A stretch of 39,329 nucleotides of DNA, taken from the NCBI GenBank assembly GCA_002403855.1, contig DHIO01000042.1, forward strand, positions 139 through 39,467, read 5' to 3'. The notes beneath the pieces are model-generated. The model made no database searches. It was not told the DNA's origin and saw only the letters and a program-made list of their open reading frames with translations. Position 1 is the first letter of the stretch; each line of letters starts with the position of its first letter. This DNA is from Acidimicrobiia bacterium UBA4744. GTDB taxonomy: Bacteria > Actinomycetota > Acidimicrobiia > Spongiisociales > UBA4744. A program made the translations under genes and the position numbers. This document shows positions 9,786-17,067 of this stretch, in pieces.

Positions 9786-11296
9786 GGTTCCGCCAGTGCT
9801 TCTGAGGCCACAACGCCAGCCAAGTGGGGCTGCGGCTGTTGGGCGGGTTGGTGCTGGCGTGAAGCGGCTATCTGGGTCTCGGTGGGCGCACCGGTGGCCA
9901 GCGGCAACACGATGACAAATGCGGTTTCGTCTTCTTCGCGTTCGTAGTAAACGGTGCCGCCCATTCCCTCGATCAACGACCGGACGATCGACAGACCCAA
10001 CCCGACGCTCTCTTTGACCGCGGTTTGTTGACCTTGGTGGATGAACCGTTCGAAGAGGCGGGCTTCCAACTCGAAGGGGATCCCCTCACCGTCATCGACC
10101 ACTGCGACCACGAACGCCGCCGACTCCAACACCCCGTGCACCCGGACGTTGGGACCGCCGTACTTGCGGGCATTGGAGAGCAGGTTGCGAAGCACCTGAC
10201 GGAACCGCAACCGGTCACAACGCACCATCCCGGGTTCGCAATCGACCTCGATCGACATCCCGGCCCGGCGCATCGGTTCGACCACCTCGGCCACCTCATC
10301 GAGCACCTGGATGTCCTCGAAGGTGAAATGCAGCGCCCCCGCATCCAAACGGGCGGTGGTCAGCAGATCCTCGACCATCCGACCCAGATCGGCCGACTCG
10401 GACACGATCAGACCGATCAACTCCGACGCCATCTCCGATTCTTTGATGGCCGGCTCTTCCTCCAACAGCATCGCCAACCCGTGGATGCCCGTCAGGGGAG
10501 TGCGCAACTCATGGGAGGCGTTGGCGATGAACTCCTCTCGGGCGTGGCCGATCTCGCGCTCAGCCTCCAGCCGGGTCTCCAGTTCGGTCTGACGTTGCTG
10601 ACGGCGCATCAACTCCCGATAGATGAGAATCACCGCCGCCGGGATCAAGAACGCCACCAAGAAGCGGGTCACCGAACCCATCGTGCCCAAGAAATCATCG
10701 GAGGACTTGATCTCGGCGCGCAGATCATCCCGGATCCCCACCAGCACCTGGGTCATCGCCCGAAACTCGGCATCCAACCCGGTATTGGCCAGCTCCTGGG
10801 CAGCTCGAGAGTCATTCGACTCCACCAGCGCGATCACCGCTTCGCTGTCCCGCGAAAACGACCCCACCTCATCACCCAGCACATCCAAGGACGCAGGGAT
10901 GTCCTCCGCCAGGCCCGACGTGTCCGTGGTGGGATCTCCAAAAAACCCGGCACGCAACTCCCGTAAGGCCGCTTCGGCTTCACCGATCGAGAACTCAATA
11001 GCCTCCGTCGAGTTGGTCCCCACCTCCCGATCCACCGACGCGAGATACACCGCCAAAGCCAACTGAGCCCGGACCACCGTCGAGGTCCGCAGCATCTCAT
11101 CGGCCTTGTGCAACGACGTCGCATTGGTCGTAATCCGCCGACTGCCGTAGGCGACCGAGAACACCACCCCCAGCAGGACGAGCAAAGCCAGGGCGGAGAG
11201 AAAGGTCACCAACAGCACGCGATCCCACGGGGACCGACCACGATCGTGCTTGTCGCGGCCTCCCAGACTCGGCACGAGACGCGAGAACCAGCTCAC
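9782..11296 (-). CDS. Membrane sensor histidine kinase
   Basis: This 504-aa protein has a transmembrane helix at about 27-49, an extracytoplasmic helical sensor region of about 160 residues (CHASE3/four-helix-bundle-like), a second helix at about 211-227, HisKA with the H-box ASHELRTPL (H262), and HATPase_c with the N-box NLLSNARKYGG (N375), G1 DDGEGIP (401-407), F-box FERF and G2 GLGLSIV. All catalytic motifs are intact, and a Gln/Pro/Ala-rich tail follows. Translation starts at GTG 11296. Its TGA overlaps the ATG of the giant surface protein (ATGA at 9785-9782), so the two are probably translationally coupled. No cognate response regulator is adjacent. It may sense envelope state or the status of its giant partner, which is inference from the arrangement. 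Confidence 0.93.
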   Translation of the reverse strand: MSWFSRLVPSLGGRDKHDRGRSPWDRVLLVTFLSALALLVLLGVVFSVAYGSRRITTNATSLHKADEMLRTSTVVRAQLALAVYLASVDREVGTNSTEAIEFSIGEAEAALRELRAGFFGDPTTDTSGLAEDIPASLDVLGDEVGSFSRDSEAVIALVESNDSRAAQELANTGLDAEFRAMTQVLVGIRDDLRAEIKSSDDFLGTMGSVTRFLVAFLIPAAVILIYRELMRRQQRQTELETRLEAEREIGHAREEFIANASHELRTPLTGIHGLAMLLEEEPAIKESEMASELIGLIVSESADLGRMVEDLLTTARLDAGALHFTFEDIQVLDEVAEVVEPMRRAGMSIEVDCEPGMVRCDRLRFRQVLRNLLSNARKYGGPNVRVHGVLESAAFVVAVVDDGEGIPFELEARLFERFIHQGQQTAVKESVGLGLSIVRSLIEGMGGTVYYEREEDETAFVIVLPLATGAPTETQIAASRQHQPAQQPQPHLAGVVASEALAEP

Positions 11297-11423
11297 CCGA
11301 TGGTTATCGACACTCCGAGGGACGAAATTGACCTCTTATTGGGCGAGGAATCGGGATTCGAGATGAGAGGGCGGTAGGGCCACTGTCGGTCGGGCGACAA
11401 GTGCCTGAGAGCTCCGGAAAGCG

Positions 11424-11458
11424 TCGAGCTTCAAGGCCGTTGCTTGCTGCTTGCCTGC
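11424..11458. repeat. Intergenic heptamer-type repeat
   Basis: Contains GCTTGCT and GCTTGCC heptamers beside GCTTCAAG. Read on the other strand it matches the repeat at 19352-19400: GGCAAGC units, then CAAC, then CTTGAAGC and GCTCG. It lies in the 202-bp spacer between the esterase stop and the kinase start, where nothing else was recognised. Confidence 0.5.
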
Positions 11459-11498
11459 TCCTGGATCAATCGGCAATGGAGTAACCGGGTGCCGCCAA

Positions 11499-12251
11499 CT
11501 ACGAGCTGTGAGTGATGTGCTCCAGCACCTTGTCGTGGATGATCTGCCGCTCGTCGAACAGCAGACTGTTGTGCCGGGAACGCTCCAGCCACAACAACTC
11601 TCTGCGAAAGGACGAAGTTCGCCGCATGATGATCTCGCCGCTGATCGGCCGGACGGATTCATCGACTCGTGACTGGATGACCAGCAGCGGGCAGGTCACC
11701 TCGTACAACCGGGCCTTGGTTTCCCGGAGGAGATCGAGCAGCTCAACTGCGGCCCTCACGGAGAACCCTTCGTACTGGACTGCGTATCGAGCAGCTTCAC
11801 CCTCGGGTTCGGGCCCGTCACTCTCCCACATCCGAAACCGCTCGACGTACCGGAGGAGGTGGGTGAGCGGCCAACGTCGGTCGCGAAGCTTGATGGGGGT
11901 GTTGAGCGTAGTCAAGGATGCCGGGCTTTCCTCCCCAGCCAGCGACAAGCACAGCAACCCGCCCATCGAGAACCCGAACAGGTGCACACGTCGACAATCT
12001 TCCGATAGTGCCCGGAATCCTCCTCGGGTGCTGTCGAGCCAGTCCCGCCGACCCGTGTCTTCCATGTGCTCGAGGTCCGTGCCGTGCCCCGCCAGCAATG
12101 CCCCGAGCACTGTGTATCCACCTGCATTGAGATGCTCCCCCAGCATCCGCAGGTGGGCCGGCGTTCCTCCGAACCCGTGCACAACCAAGACCCCTTCCCC
12201 GTTTGACCCTTCCAGGCGAAAGGGTGCTGCCAGGGGATCGAGATAGGTCAC
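11499..12251 (-). CDS. Alpha/beta-hydrolase, Est30-type carboxylesterase or monoacylglycerol lipase
   Basis: The 250-aa protein has the serine hydrolase fold: oxyanion HGFGG, nucleophile elbow GFSMGG (Ser about 95), acid QSRVDESV (Asp about 197) and SRHN (His about 227). The GHG and DW motifs after strand 4 also fit the Est30/monoacylglycerol lipase group, which hydrolyses short to medium acyl esters in the cytoplasm. The frame is open upstream to 12485. GTG at 12251 was chosen because it gives the family's usual length of about 247 aa, is preceded by a GGCGGA-like Shine-Dalgarno sequence, and avoids overlap with the divergent sulfurtransferase. GTG at 12374 is the main alternative. The natural substrate cannot be predicted. 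Confidence 0.85.
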   Translation of the reverse strand: MTYLDPLAAPFRLEGSNGEGVLVVHGFGGTPAHLRMLGEHLNAGGYTVLGALLAGHGTDLEHMEDTGRRDWLDSTRGGFRALSEDCRRVHLFGFSMGGLLCLSLAGEESPASLTTLNTPIKLRDRRWPLTHLLRYVERFRMWESDGPEPEGEAARYAVQYEGFSVRAAVELLDLLRETKARLYEVTCPLLVIQSRVDESVRPISGEIIMRRTSSFRRELLWLERSRHNSLLFDERQIIHDKVLEHITHSS

Positions 12252-12348
12252 GAATCCGCCTTGGTTGAACAGCCGGCCATCTCTTCCTCTTCGAACGACT
12301 CTAACGGCGATTGGTGGAGCCAGGGCACCAGCCGAATCATCCACTGAG

Positions 12349-12362
12349 TATCCATATGGATA
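12349..12362. promoter_or_regulatory. 14-bp perfect palindrome in a divergent promoter region
   Basis: The sequence TATCCATATGGATA lies in the 192-bp divergent spacer between the esterase and the sulfurtransferase, about 40 bp upstream of the proposed sulfurtransferase -35. It could be a regulator-binding site. No function is shown. Confidence 0.35.
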
Positions 12363-12403
12363 TCCCCGTGCCACGTGAAACGCGAAAACCGGACCTAACG
12401 ACC

Positions 12404-12435
12404 TTGGCGACGCGCGGCACGAACTCTGACATACT
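12404..12435 (+). promoter_or_regulatory. Candidate leaderless promoter for the sulfurtransferase
   Basis: TTGGCG at 12404-12409 and CATACT at 12430-12435, with a long 20-bp spacer. The -10 hexamer ends exactly 8 nt before ATG 12444, and no Shine-Dalgarno sequence is present. The transcript probably begins at or next to the start codon. Confidence 0.45.
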
Positions 12436-12443
12436 TGGCGCTC

Positions 12444-13325
12444 ATGCCAACCCCGTTGATCAGCGTCGCAGAACTTGCCACCCAACTGGACGACGAAGGC
12501 CTGCGTATCGTTGATACCCGCTGGTATCTGTCCGACCCTGCTGAGGGCCGGGTGGAGTACCTACGGCACCACATCCCCGGGGCAATCTTTCTGCATCTGG
12601 ATCACGATCTGAGCGCTCCCGACGGACCCGGTCGCCATCCCCTTCCGGACGCCCGCCTCTTCGCCCGGCGCCTCGGGTCGGCCGGCATCGGGAACCGGCA
12701 CCGGGTTGTGGTGTATGACGACTCCGGCGGTTCGGTAGCGGCGCGCCTGTGGTGGATGCTCCGCCACGTTGGGCACGACCAAGTCCGGGTTCTGGACGGC
12801 GGCTACAGCGCCTGGAGGACTGCCGAGCTTCCCACCACGGCCGAGATCCCGGCCCGGCCGCCTGCGACGTTCGTGGGAAGGGAACGCACCGACGATCTGA
12901 TCAACGGGGAAGAACTCAACCGCCGGCTGGGCTCGGTCGTTCTGCTCGACGCCCGTGCACCCGAGCGCTATGAGGGCCATAAGGACCCCGTCGACCCGGT
13001 CGCCGGTCACATCCCGACTGCGATTTCCGCCCCGTACGCAGAGAACAACGCCGTGGACGGGCGGTTCCTGCCGGCGAAGGAGCTACGGAGGAAGTTTCGG
13101 ACTCTGGGACTTGGCCGCGGCAAGCCGGTGGTTGCCTATTGCGGGAGCGGTGTTACCTCCTGCAGCACCATCCTGGCAGCAGAGATCGCCGGACTACCTG
13201 CTCCCCTGCTGTACCCGGGCTCTTGGAGCGATTGGTGTACGACTCGGGGGAGACCCGTCGCATCGGGGCCGGAACCGGGAGCCGCTCAGGGAGAGACCAC
13301 CAACGCACCCCGCGACGAAGTGTGA
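12444..13325 (+). CDS. Thiosulfate/3-mercaptopyruvate sulfurtransferase (two rhodanese domains)
   Basis: The 293-aa protein has two rhodanese domains: an inactive N-terminal one (about 5-130) and a catalytic C-terminal one (about 150-275) with the active-site loop CGSGVT (C233). Typical flanking motifs are DTRWYL, HIPGA, VLDGGYSAW, LLDAR and GHIPTA. It transfers sulfane sulfur from thiosulfate or 3-mercaptopyruvate to a thiol or cyanide acceptor. The loop sequence CGSGVT is the form often seen in mercaptopyruvate-type enzymes, but substrate preference is not settled. ATG 12444 is preferred over the in-frame TTG at 12435, which falls within the proposed -10 box. The downstream gene continues in the same frame after the TGA. 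Confidence 0.92.
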   Translation: MPTPLISVAELATQLDDEGLRIVDTRWYLSDPAEGRVEYLRHHIPGAIFLHLDHDLSAPDGPGRHPLPDARLFARRLGSAGIGNRHRVVVYDDSGGSVAARLWWMLRHVGHDQVRVLDGGYSAWRTAELPTTAEIPARPPATFVGRERTDDLINGEELNRRLGSVVLLDARAPERYEGHKDPVDPVAGHIPTAISAPYAENNAVDGRFLPAKELRRKFRTLGLGRGKPVVAYCGSGVTSCSTILAAEIAGLPAPLLYPGSWSDWCTTRGRPVASGPEPGAAQGETTNAPRDEV

Positions 13326-13457
13326 CCCCCGTTCGAGTACTTCCTCCTTCAGGGTGAAGCTACGCTCCCCCCCACTACCCAAAGGTGCTCTATCGCCGAC
13401 CAACAGACCCTCGCCGAGGCCGTCGAAGACGGCGATCCCGCAGGCCTTCTCAAGCTC

Positions 13458-14381
13458 GTGGACGGCCTGTGCGGCGACGGCGATTGGGAAGGACTGGTCG
13501 ACCTGAAGGGCCTGTGCCGGCACGCAGTGGACCGCGGCAAGCAACTCTGGGCCATCGCCGACCACATCGAGTACCGGCTGGCGCTCGAGGCGCCCGGGGA
13601 GTGGGCCGGTCCTATGGTCTTCGAGGGCGCCGGACGATTCACTCTCGGCCCCCTGCCGGAAGTTGCCGCGTCGCGGCACACCTGGGCGGATCTGGCGGCC
13701 CACCTGCCAGAAGGCCCCGCCCGCACGGTCACCGTCTACGAACGCGTCGTACGAGGAGAAGATCTCACAACCGTGCACGGTATCGATCCGTACATGATCG
13801 AAATTCCGCTGAAGCTCATGGAGTGGGAGCCGGCCTACGCAGTGGCCACCTACCACGCCGATAAAGCCGAGTTCCCTCCTCCCGGCCTTCCCCGGATGAA
13901 AGAGGAGGCCCTTCCGAAAGCTCCCCTCCCGTCGGTGGCCGACGCGGAAGCCCACGACGCGTTGCTCAATCTGGCCCGGGCGTGGACCGACGAGTCCAAC
14001 GGCCGGGCCGAGGCCGTCGCCGTGCACGGGTCCGCCCCGGAAGCCATCCGGTCCCTGGGACCTTCCCGCGTCCGGATGGAACAAGTCCGACCCCGACTGG
14101 CCATGGCTCTAATGGCCTGGACGGGTGCTAGCGGCGGTGCCTACGGGCGGCGGCCCGGCGCCGCCGCCGGAAGGTACGGCGCCTGGTGGGCTGCCGCCGC
14201 ACTGACCGACCTCCTCGAGGATTGGCCGGTGGCCCCGGATCTTCTGGGCGAGGCGATCGGTGAGCTGACCTGGTATGTCTGGTCCGATCTCGTCCCGCCG
14301 ACCGGGTGGAGGTTCCACCTCGCCGTCGAAGACCCGGCCCACGGCTTGGCCTGGGCGCTCGCGGCGGTGGATGCAAAGTGA
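13458..14381 (+). CDS. Conserved-looking protein of unknown function, probably longer at the N-terminus
   Basis: The family was not recognised. The protein is acidic, mostly helical, about 307 aa from the first standard start (GTG 13458), with no signal peptide or clear membrane segment. The C-terminal half has a Gly/Ala/Trp-rich stretch (GAWWAAAALTDLL) and ends in FHLAVEDPAHGLAWALAAVD. Coding-like sequence (ADQQTLAEAVEDGDPAGLLK) continues in frame upstream to 13392. There an ATC codon sits about 6 nt after AAAGG (13381-13385), so the true protein may begin at a non-canonical ATC and have 329 residues. A TACGCT hexamer at 13361-13366 could be the -10. The gene follows the sulfurtransferase by 66 to 132 bp. 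Confidence 0.72.
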   Translation: MDGLCGDGDWEGLVDLKGLCRHAVDRGKQLWAIADHIEYRLALEAPGEWAGPMVFEGAGRFTLGPLPEVAASRHTWADLAAHLPEGPARTVTVYERVVRGEDLTTVHGIDPYMIEIPLKLMEWEPAYAVATYHADKAEFPPPGLPRMKEEALPKAPLPSVADAEAHDALLNLARAWTDESNGRAEAVAVHGSAPEAIRSLGPSRVRMEQVRPRLAMALMAWTGASGGAYGRRPGAAAGRYGAWWAAAALTDLLEDWPVAPDLLGEAIGELTWYVWSDLVPPTGWRFHLAVEDPAHGLAWALAAVDAK

Positions 14382-14394
14382 GCTTCTTCCACTG

Positions 14395-14413
14395 TATGTC
14401 CACTTTATGTCCA
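14395..14413. repeat. TATGTCCA direct repeats, candidate partition or RHH site
   Basis: Two copies of TATGTCCA at 14395-14402 and 14406-14413 are spaced 11 bp apart, one helical turn. They lie just beyond the 3' end of the RHH partner gene. Direct repeats spaced by a helical turn are typical of ribbon-helix-helix operators and centromeres. The role is inferred. Confidence 0.4.
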
Positions 14414-14455
14414 TACGACTTGAAGCAGTCTGGGATCTGGAAACGGGTGAGTGCT

Positions 14456-14494
14456 CGCCAAGGGTTGGCGTAACCCGCAGCCTGAGACCTGAGA
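14456..14494. terminator. Hairpin and CCTGAGA heptamers between convergent genes
   Basis: CGCCAA/TTGGCG with a GGG loop (14456-14470) forms a compact hairpin in the 118-bp space between two convergent genes, without a clear U-tract. It is followed by two CCTGAGA heptamers (14481-14494), similar in style to the other intergenic heptamer repeats in the window. Confidence 0.35.
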
Positions 14495-14499
14495 CTGCG

Positions 14500-15048
14500 T
14501 CAGCTGAGCTCTCGCTCCAAGAGGCGCGAAACGAGTTCCGACCGGGAGAGGCCTATCTCCGCGGCGGAGCCGTCGATCACGGCAACCTCAGGACCGGCCA
14601 GATACAGCATGTGGGTTACGCGTCCGGTGGTCCCTTTGCGGCGACGGGGCCGGAAGGGTAAGTCGGCGTCCCTCTGCTCGGGAAGGTATTCGTCCCGCAT
14701 GGCGCCGTAATGGTTCCGGTAGGCGTCGAGCACCATATCGGTCAGATACCGATCTTCCTCGGCCGCCTTCTCGGTGAACCGTTGACTGAGTTCGACCGGG
14801 AGCGAGACATTCACCCGTTTCTTGCGTCCCGGTTTCTGGGGGGTCGCCCTATCCGGAGTTGCGAGTTCGGGTGGAGTGTTCTTCTCAGCTTGTGCCGTCG
14901 GGTGAGAAACCTTCTTGGCTGCACTCTTCTTCTTCTTCTTCTTGCCCTTCTTGGCGGGTTTCTCCGCAGGCGCCTTCTTCTGAGGCGGCGGTACATCGAC
15001 CTTCCGCTCGGCCTGGAAACCGCTGAAGTCGAGTTCCTTGTCGGTCAC
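14500..15048 (-). CDS. Lysine-rich ribbon-helix-helix partner of ParA (ParB-like function)
   Basis: This 182-aa protein starts at GTG 15048, overlapping the parA stop as GTGA. Residues 1-30 are a likely ParA-contacting N-terminus, and residues 30-46 form a Lys/Ala tract with six consecutive lysines. A ribbon-helix-helix domain at about 76-115 begins KKRVNVSLPVELSQRF. The C-terminus (about 141-182, ending SRSELVSRLLERELS) looks like a second RHH-type unit. Small RHH proteins such as ParG or Omega act as centromere-binding partners of deviant-Walker ATPases and repress their own operon. No ParB/Spo0J HTH or CTPase domain is present. The longer frame upstream is excluded because it runs across parA. 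Confidence 0.8.
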   Translation of the reverse strand: MTDKELDFSGFQAERKVDVPPPQKKAPAEKPAKKGKKKKKKSAAKKVSHPTAQAEKNTPPELATPDRATPQKPGRKKRVNVSLPVELSQRFTEKAAEEDRYLTDMVLDAYRNHYGAMRDEYLPEQRDADLPFRPRRRKGTTGRVTHMLYLAGPEVAVIDGSAAEIGLSRSELVSRLLERELS

Positions 15049-15947
15049 GTGCCGCTCCTTTCGGCAAAGGCCGCCAGGATCTCCTTGGTGAGGTTCTGGT
15101 AGTCCTCGGCAAGTCCTGCCGCGGTCCTCGAATACCCGTTTGGTGATGGCCGGCCCGGCTGCTCCCACCCTCGATCCGCTACTCGTCGGCGCAGGGCGGC
15201 CGAGGCGGCTTCTTCGTACTCGAAGGCGAGCAGGCCGTCGCGGCGCATGTCGGTGGAAGCCTTCCGGGCGTTCCGGATGACCGTCTCGAACACCGGTGCG
15301 GCCCCGGCCAGATTCCGCACCAAACGCTCCCGGGTGTCGGCGAGGATCCTGGTGTCCTGGCGAGCGAAGTCGAAGAGCGCCACGCCCAGGACGTCGAGAT
15401 TCGGGTTGTCGTGGGAACGAACGGTGGCAAAAGACCGAGCGACCCGCACCAGGCCGTGCAACGAACCCAGATCTCGTTTGGTCGGAATCACCAGAAAGCG
15501 GGTGGCGATCAGAATGGCCTCCAACAAGACTCCACCGGCCGGCGGACAATCGATCAATACCACGTCGTAGTCGTCGGCCAGGGGAGTGAGGGCGTCGGCA
15601 ATGGCCGTGGCCGGAGCCGTCTGGTCCAGCAACCGGGGTGCAAGAACGGCCAGAAGCCCGTCCATGTCGTCACCACCCGGGACGGCGTCGAGATTGGGGC
15701 GGACCGCACGTAGCGGCTCCAGCCGGTTGCCGTCCCGAATCGCCCTCATCAGTCCGGCCCCCTCATCCGACATCCCGGCCTGGGTGTAACCCAGGTCGTT
15801 GCCCAGGTTGCCCTGTGGATCCAGGTCGACGGTAAGCACTCGCCAGCCGCTGAGCGCGGCGATCCCGGCCACGTTGGCCGCGACACTGCTCTTGCCGACG
15901 CCGCCCTTTCCATTGGCGAAGGCAATGGTGTTGGTCGATACGTTCAT
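15045..15947 (-). CDS. parA: ParA/MinD-family partition ATPase
   Basis: The 300-aa protein has a deviant Walker A KGGVGKSS (residues 14-21, signature lysine 14), switch I VDLDPQGNLG, and Walker B VVLIDCPP. It lacks an N-terminal HTH, the layout of small plasmid-type (type Ib-like) ParA proteins. ATP-dependent dimers bind DNA nonspecifically and move cargo bound by the partner. The partner here is the RHH protein encoded immediately downstream with a 4-bp overlap. The start at ATG 15947 is supported by CATAGT ending 8 nt upstream, which implies a leaderless mRNA. The cargo may be an integrated element or another cellular structure. No replication gene is in the window, so chromosomal segregation proper is less likely. 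Confidence 0.88.
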   Translation of the reverse strand: MNVSTNTIAFANGKGGVGKSSVAANVAGIAALSGWRVLTVDLDPQGNLGNDLGYTQAGMSDEGAGLMRAIRDGNRLEPLRAVRPNLDAVPGGDDMDGLLAVLAPRLLDQTAPATAIADALTPLADDYDVVLIDCPPAGGVLLEAILIATRFLVIPTKRDLGSLHGLVRVARSFATVRSHDNPNLDVLGVALFDFARQDTRILADTRERLVRNLAGAAPVFETVIRNARKASTDMRRDGLLAFEYEEAASAALRRRVADRGWEQPGRPSPNGYSRTAAGLAEDYQNLTKEILAAFAERSGT

Positions 15948-15955
15948 TGCCCGCC

Positions 15956-16015
15956 ACTATGCCACAGAGCCCGCCCAAAGTATCGACATATGGTTTATAT
16001 GTGGCGCCCATATGG
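15956..16015 (-). promoter_or_regulatory. parA promoter and clustered CATATG-type operator half-sites
   Basis: On the minus strand CATAGT (15961-15956) lies 8 nt before the parA ATG. Upstream are three related motifs at 15986-15993 (ACATATGG), 15997-16004 (ATATGTGG) and 16008-16015 (CCATATGG). They occupy the expected position for autoregulatory or centromere sites of a ParA/RHH pair. Confidence 0.45.
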
Positions 16016-16089
16016 ATGCTGATTTCCCCAGTGGCTCGGTGTTGGGGAAACGTGCGCCTCTGACCGCGTAGGCAGAGGCGCCACCCCTC

Positions 16090-16103
16090 GAGCTGGGAGC
16101 TGG
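16090..16103. repeat. GAGCTGG heptamer pair
   Basis: Two adjacent GAGCTGG units in the 190-bp spacer between parA and the downstream gene, followed by AGGCTTGG. They belong to the set of short intergenic heptamer repeats noted elsewhere. Apart from the parA operator region, nothing else is seen in this spacer. Confidence 0.35.
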
Positions 16104-16137
16104 AGGCTTGGGGTGCTGGAAATGGTACCGGGCCTGC

Positions 16138-16929
16138 TTACTCGAACAGCCGGTAGCCCGCCAGCAGCGCCCGGGCTGCTTCTCCCTCGACGAGCAGACC
16201 GCCGGCCGCTTCCGCCATCTCGTGCCGGCCCGCTACCTCCAGCAGGTAGGCCAGTGCCGGTCCCTCGATCCGGTGCGCCACAGCCGGTCCGGGCGGTTCG
16301 AAACCCCCTCGGCGGTCCGCAACGACGAGATCGGCGGTGATTCCACCCTCCCCGCTCAGTTCCATTCGAATGCGGGTCCCATCGGGTAAGCCCGCACCCT
16401 TCACCGCTCCCCAGCCGCTGAGCCGTACCGCGCGACCGGCCACCAGCGACTCGGCGGTCGACTCGGCCGGACTCTGCAACCGAACCCCGCGGGCGTACCG
16501 AAGGTCGAGCAAATGGACGTAGAGGTCGCCGAGTCGCAGGTCGGCGAAGGTGGACATGCTCGTCATTCCCACCGGACCCATGATCTGCTGCTGCCATCCG
16601 TCGGCGTCGAGCAGCCGGATCCTTTCCAGCTGGGTTTGCGAGGCCCGATGCAGTTCATCCATCACCTGGTCGGTCGTCCAACCACGCCGGGCGGCCACGC
16701 CGGCGGCGGTGACCCCGTGTAGTCCCGTGTGGTCGGTGGTCCACCCCTCCGGAGGATCCGGTTGGGGGAAGCCCTGAAACATCCCTTCCAAACCGCCGAG
16801 ATGCGCGGCCAGGTCCTTGAAGTCCCATTCGGAATTGGGGGTGGGAAGGGTCCACTCGTCATCGTCGAGCGCCATGAGCAAAGCTTCGATGCCGGACCAG
16901 GCTTCTTCGAGGGCGCGGACGACTTCCAT
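16138..16929 (-). CDS. Maleylpyruvate isomerase-family mycothiol-dependent enzyme (MDMPI/DinB fold)
   Basis: The 263-aa protein has an N-terminal MDMPI/DinB-like four-helix domain (about 1-155): W-T-L-P-T-P followed by WDFKDLAAHLGG, and later DLYVHLLDLRYA. A C-terminal alpha/beta domain (about 165-255) ends near ALAYLLEVAGR. Members use mycothiol as cofactor and often bind a metal through conserved His residues. Here the His of AAHLGG and of YVHLLD are present. The chemistry and substrate are not determined, since many members are annotated only by family. It implies a mycothiol-producing actinobacterium. TAACCT ends 9 nt before the ATG, compatible with leaderless transcription. Confidence 0.82.
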   Translation of the reverse strand: MEVVRALEEAWSGIEALLMALDDDEWTLPTPNSEWDFKDLAAHLGGLEGMFQGFPQPDPPEGWTTDHTGLHGVTAAGVAARRGWTTDQVMDELHRASQTQLERIRLLDADGWQQQIMGPVGMTSMSTFADLRLGDLYVHLLDLRYARGVRLQSPAESTAESLVAGRAVRLSGWGAVKGAGLPDGTRIRMELSGEGGITADLVVADRRGGFEPPGPAVAHRIEGPALAYLLEVAGRHEMAEAAGGLLVEGEAARALLAGYRLFE

Positions 16930-17067
16930 GACGGGGAGAGGTTAGAAGACGGAAGGATGAGGCGAAGGGGCGGGGGGCTGTTAACCCCCCTCACTCTTCG
17001 CCGCGCGCTCCTCCCTAGACCCGAACGCGACGCTGCGCACAGGCTAACTCACACGCGTGTAGTTTGT

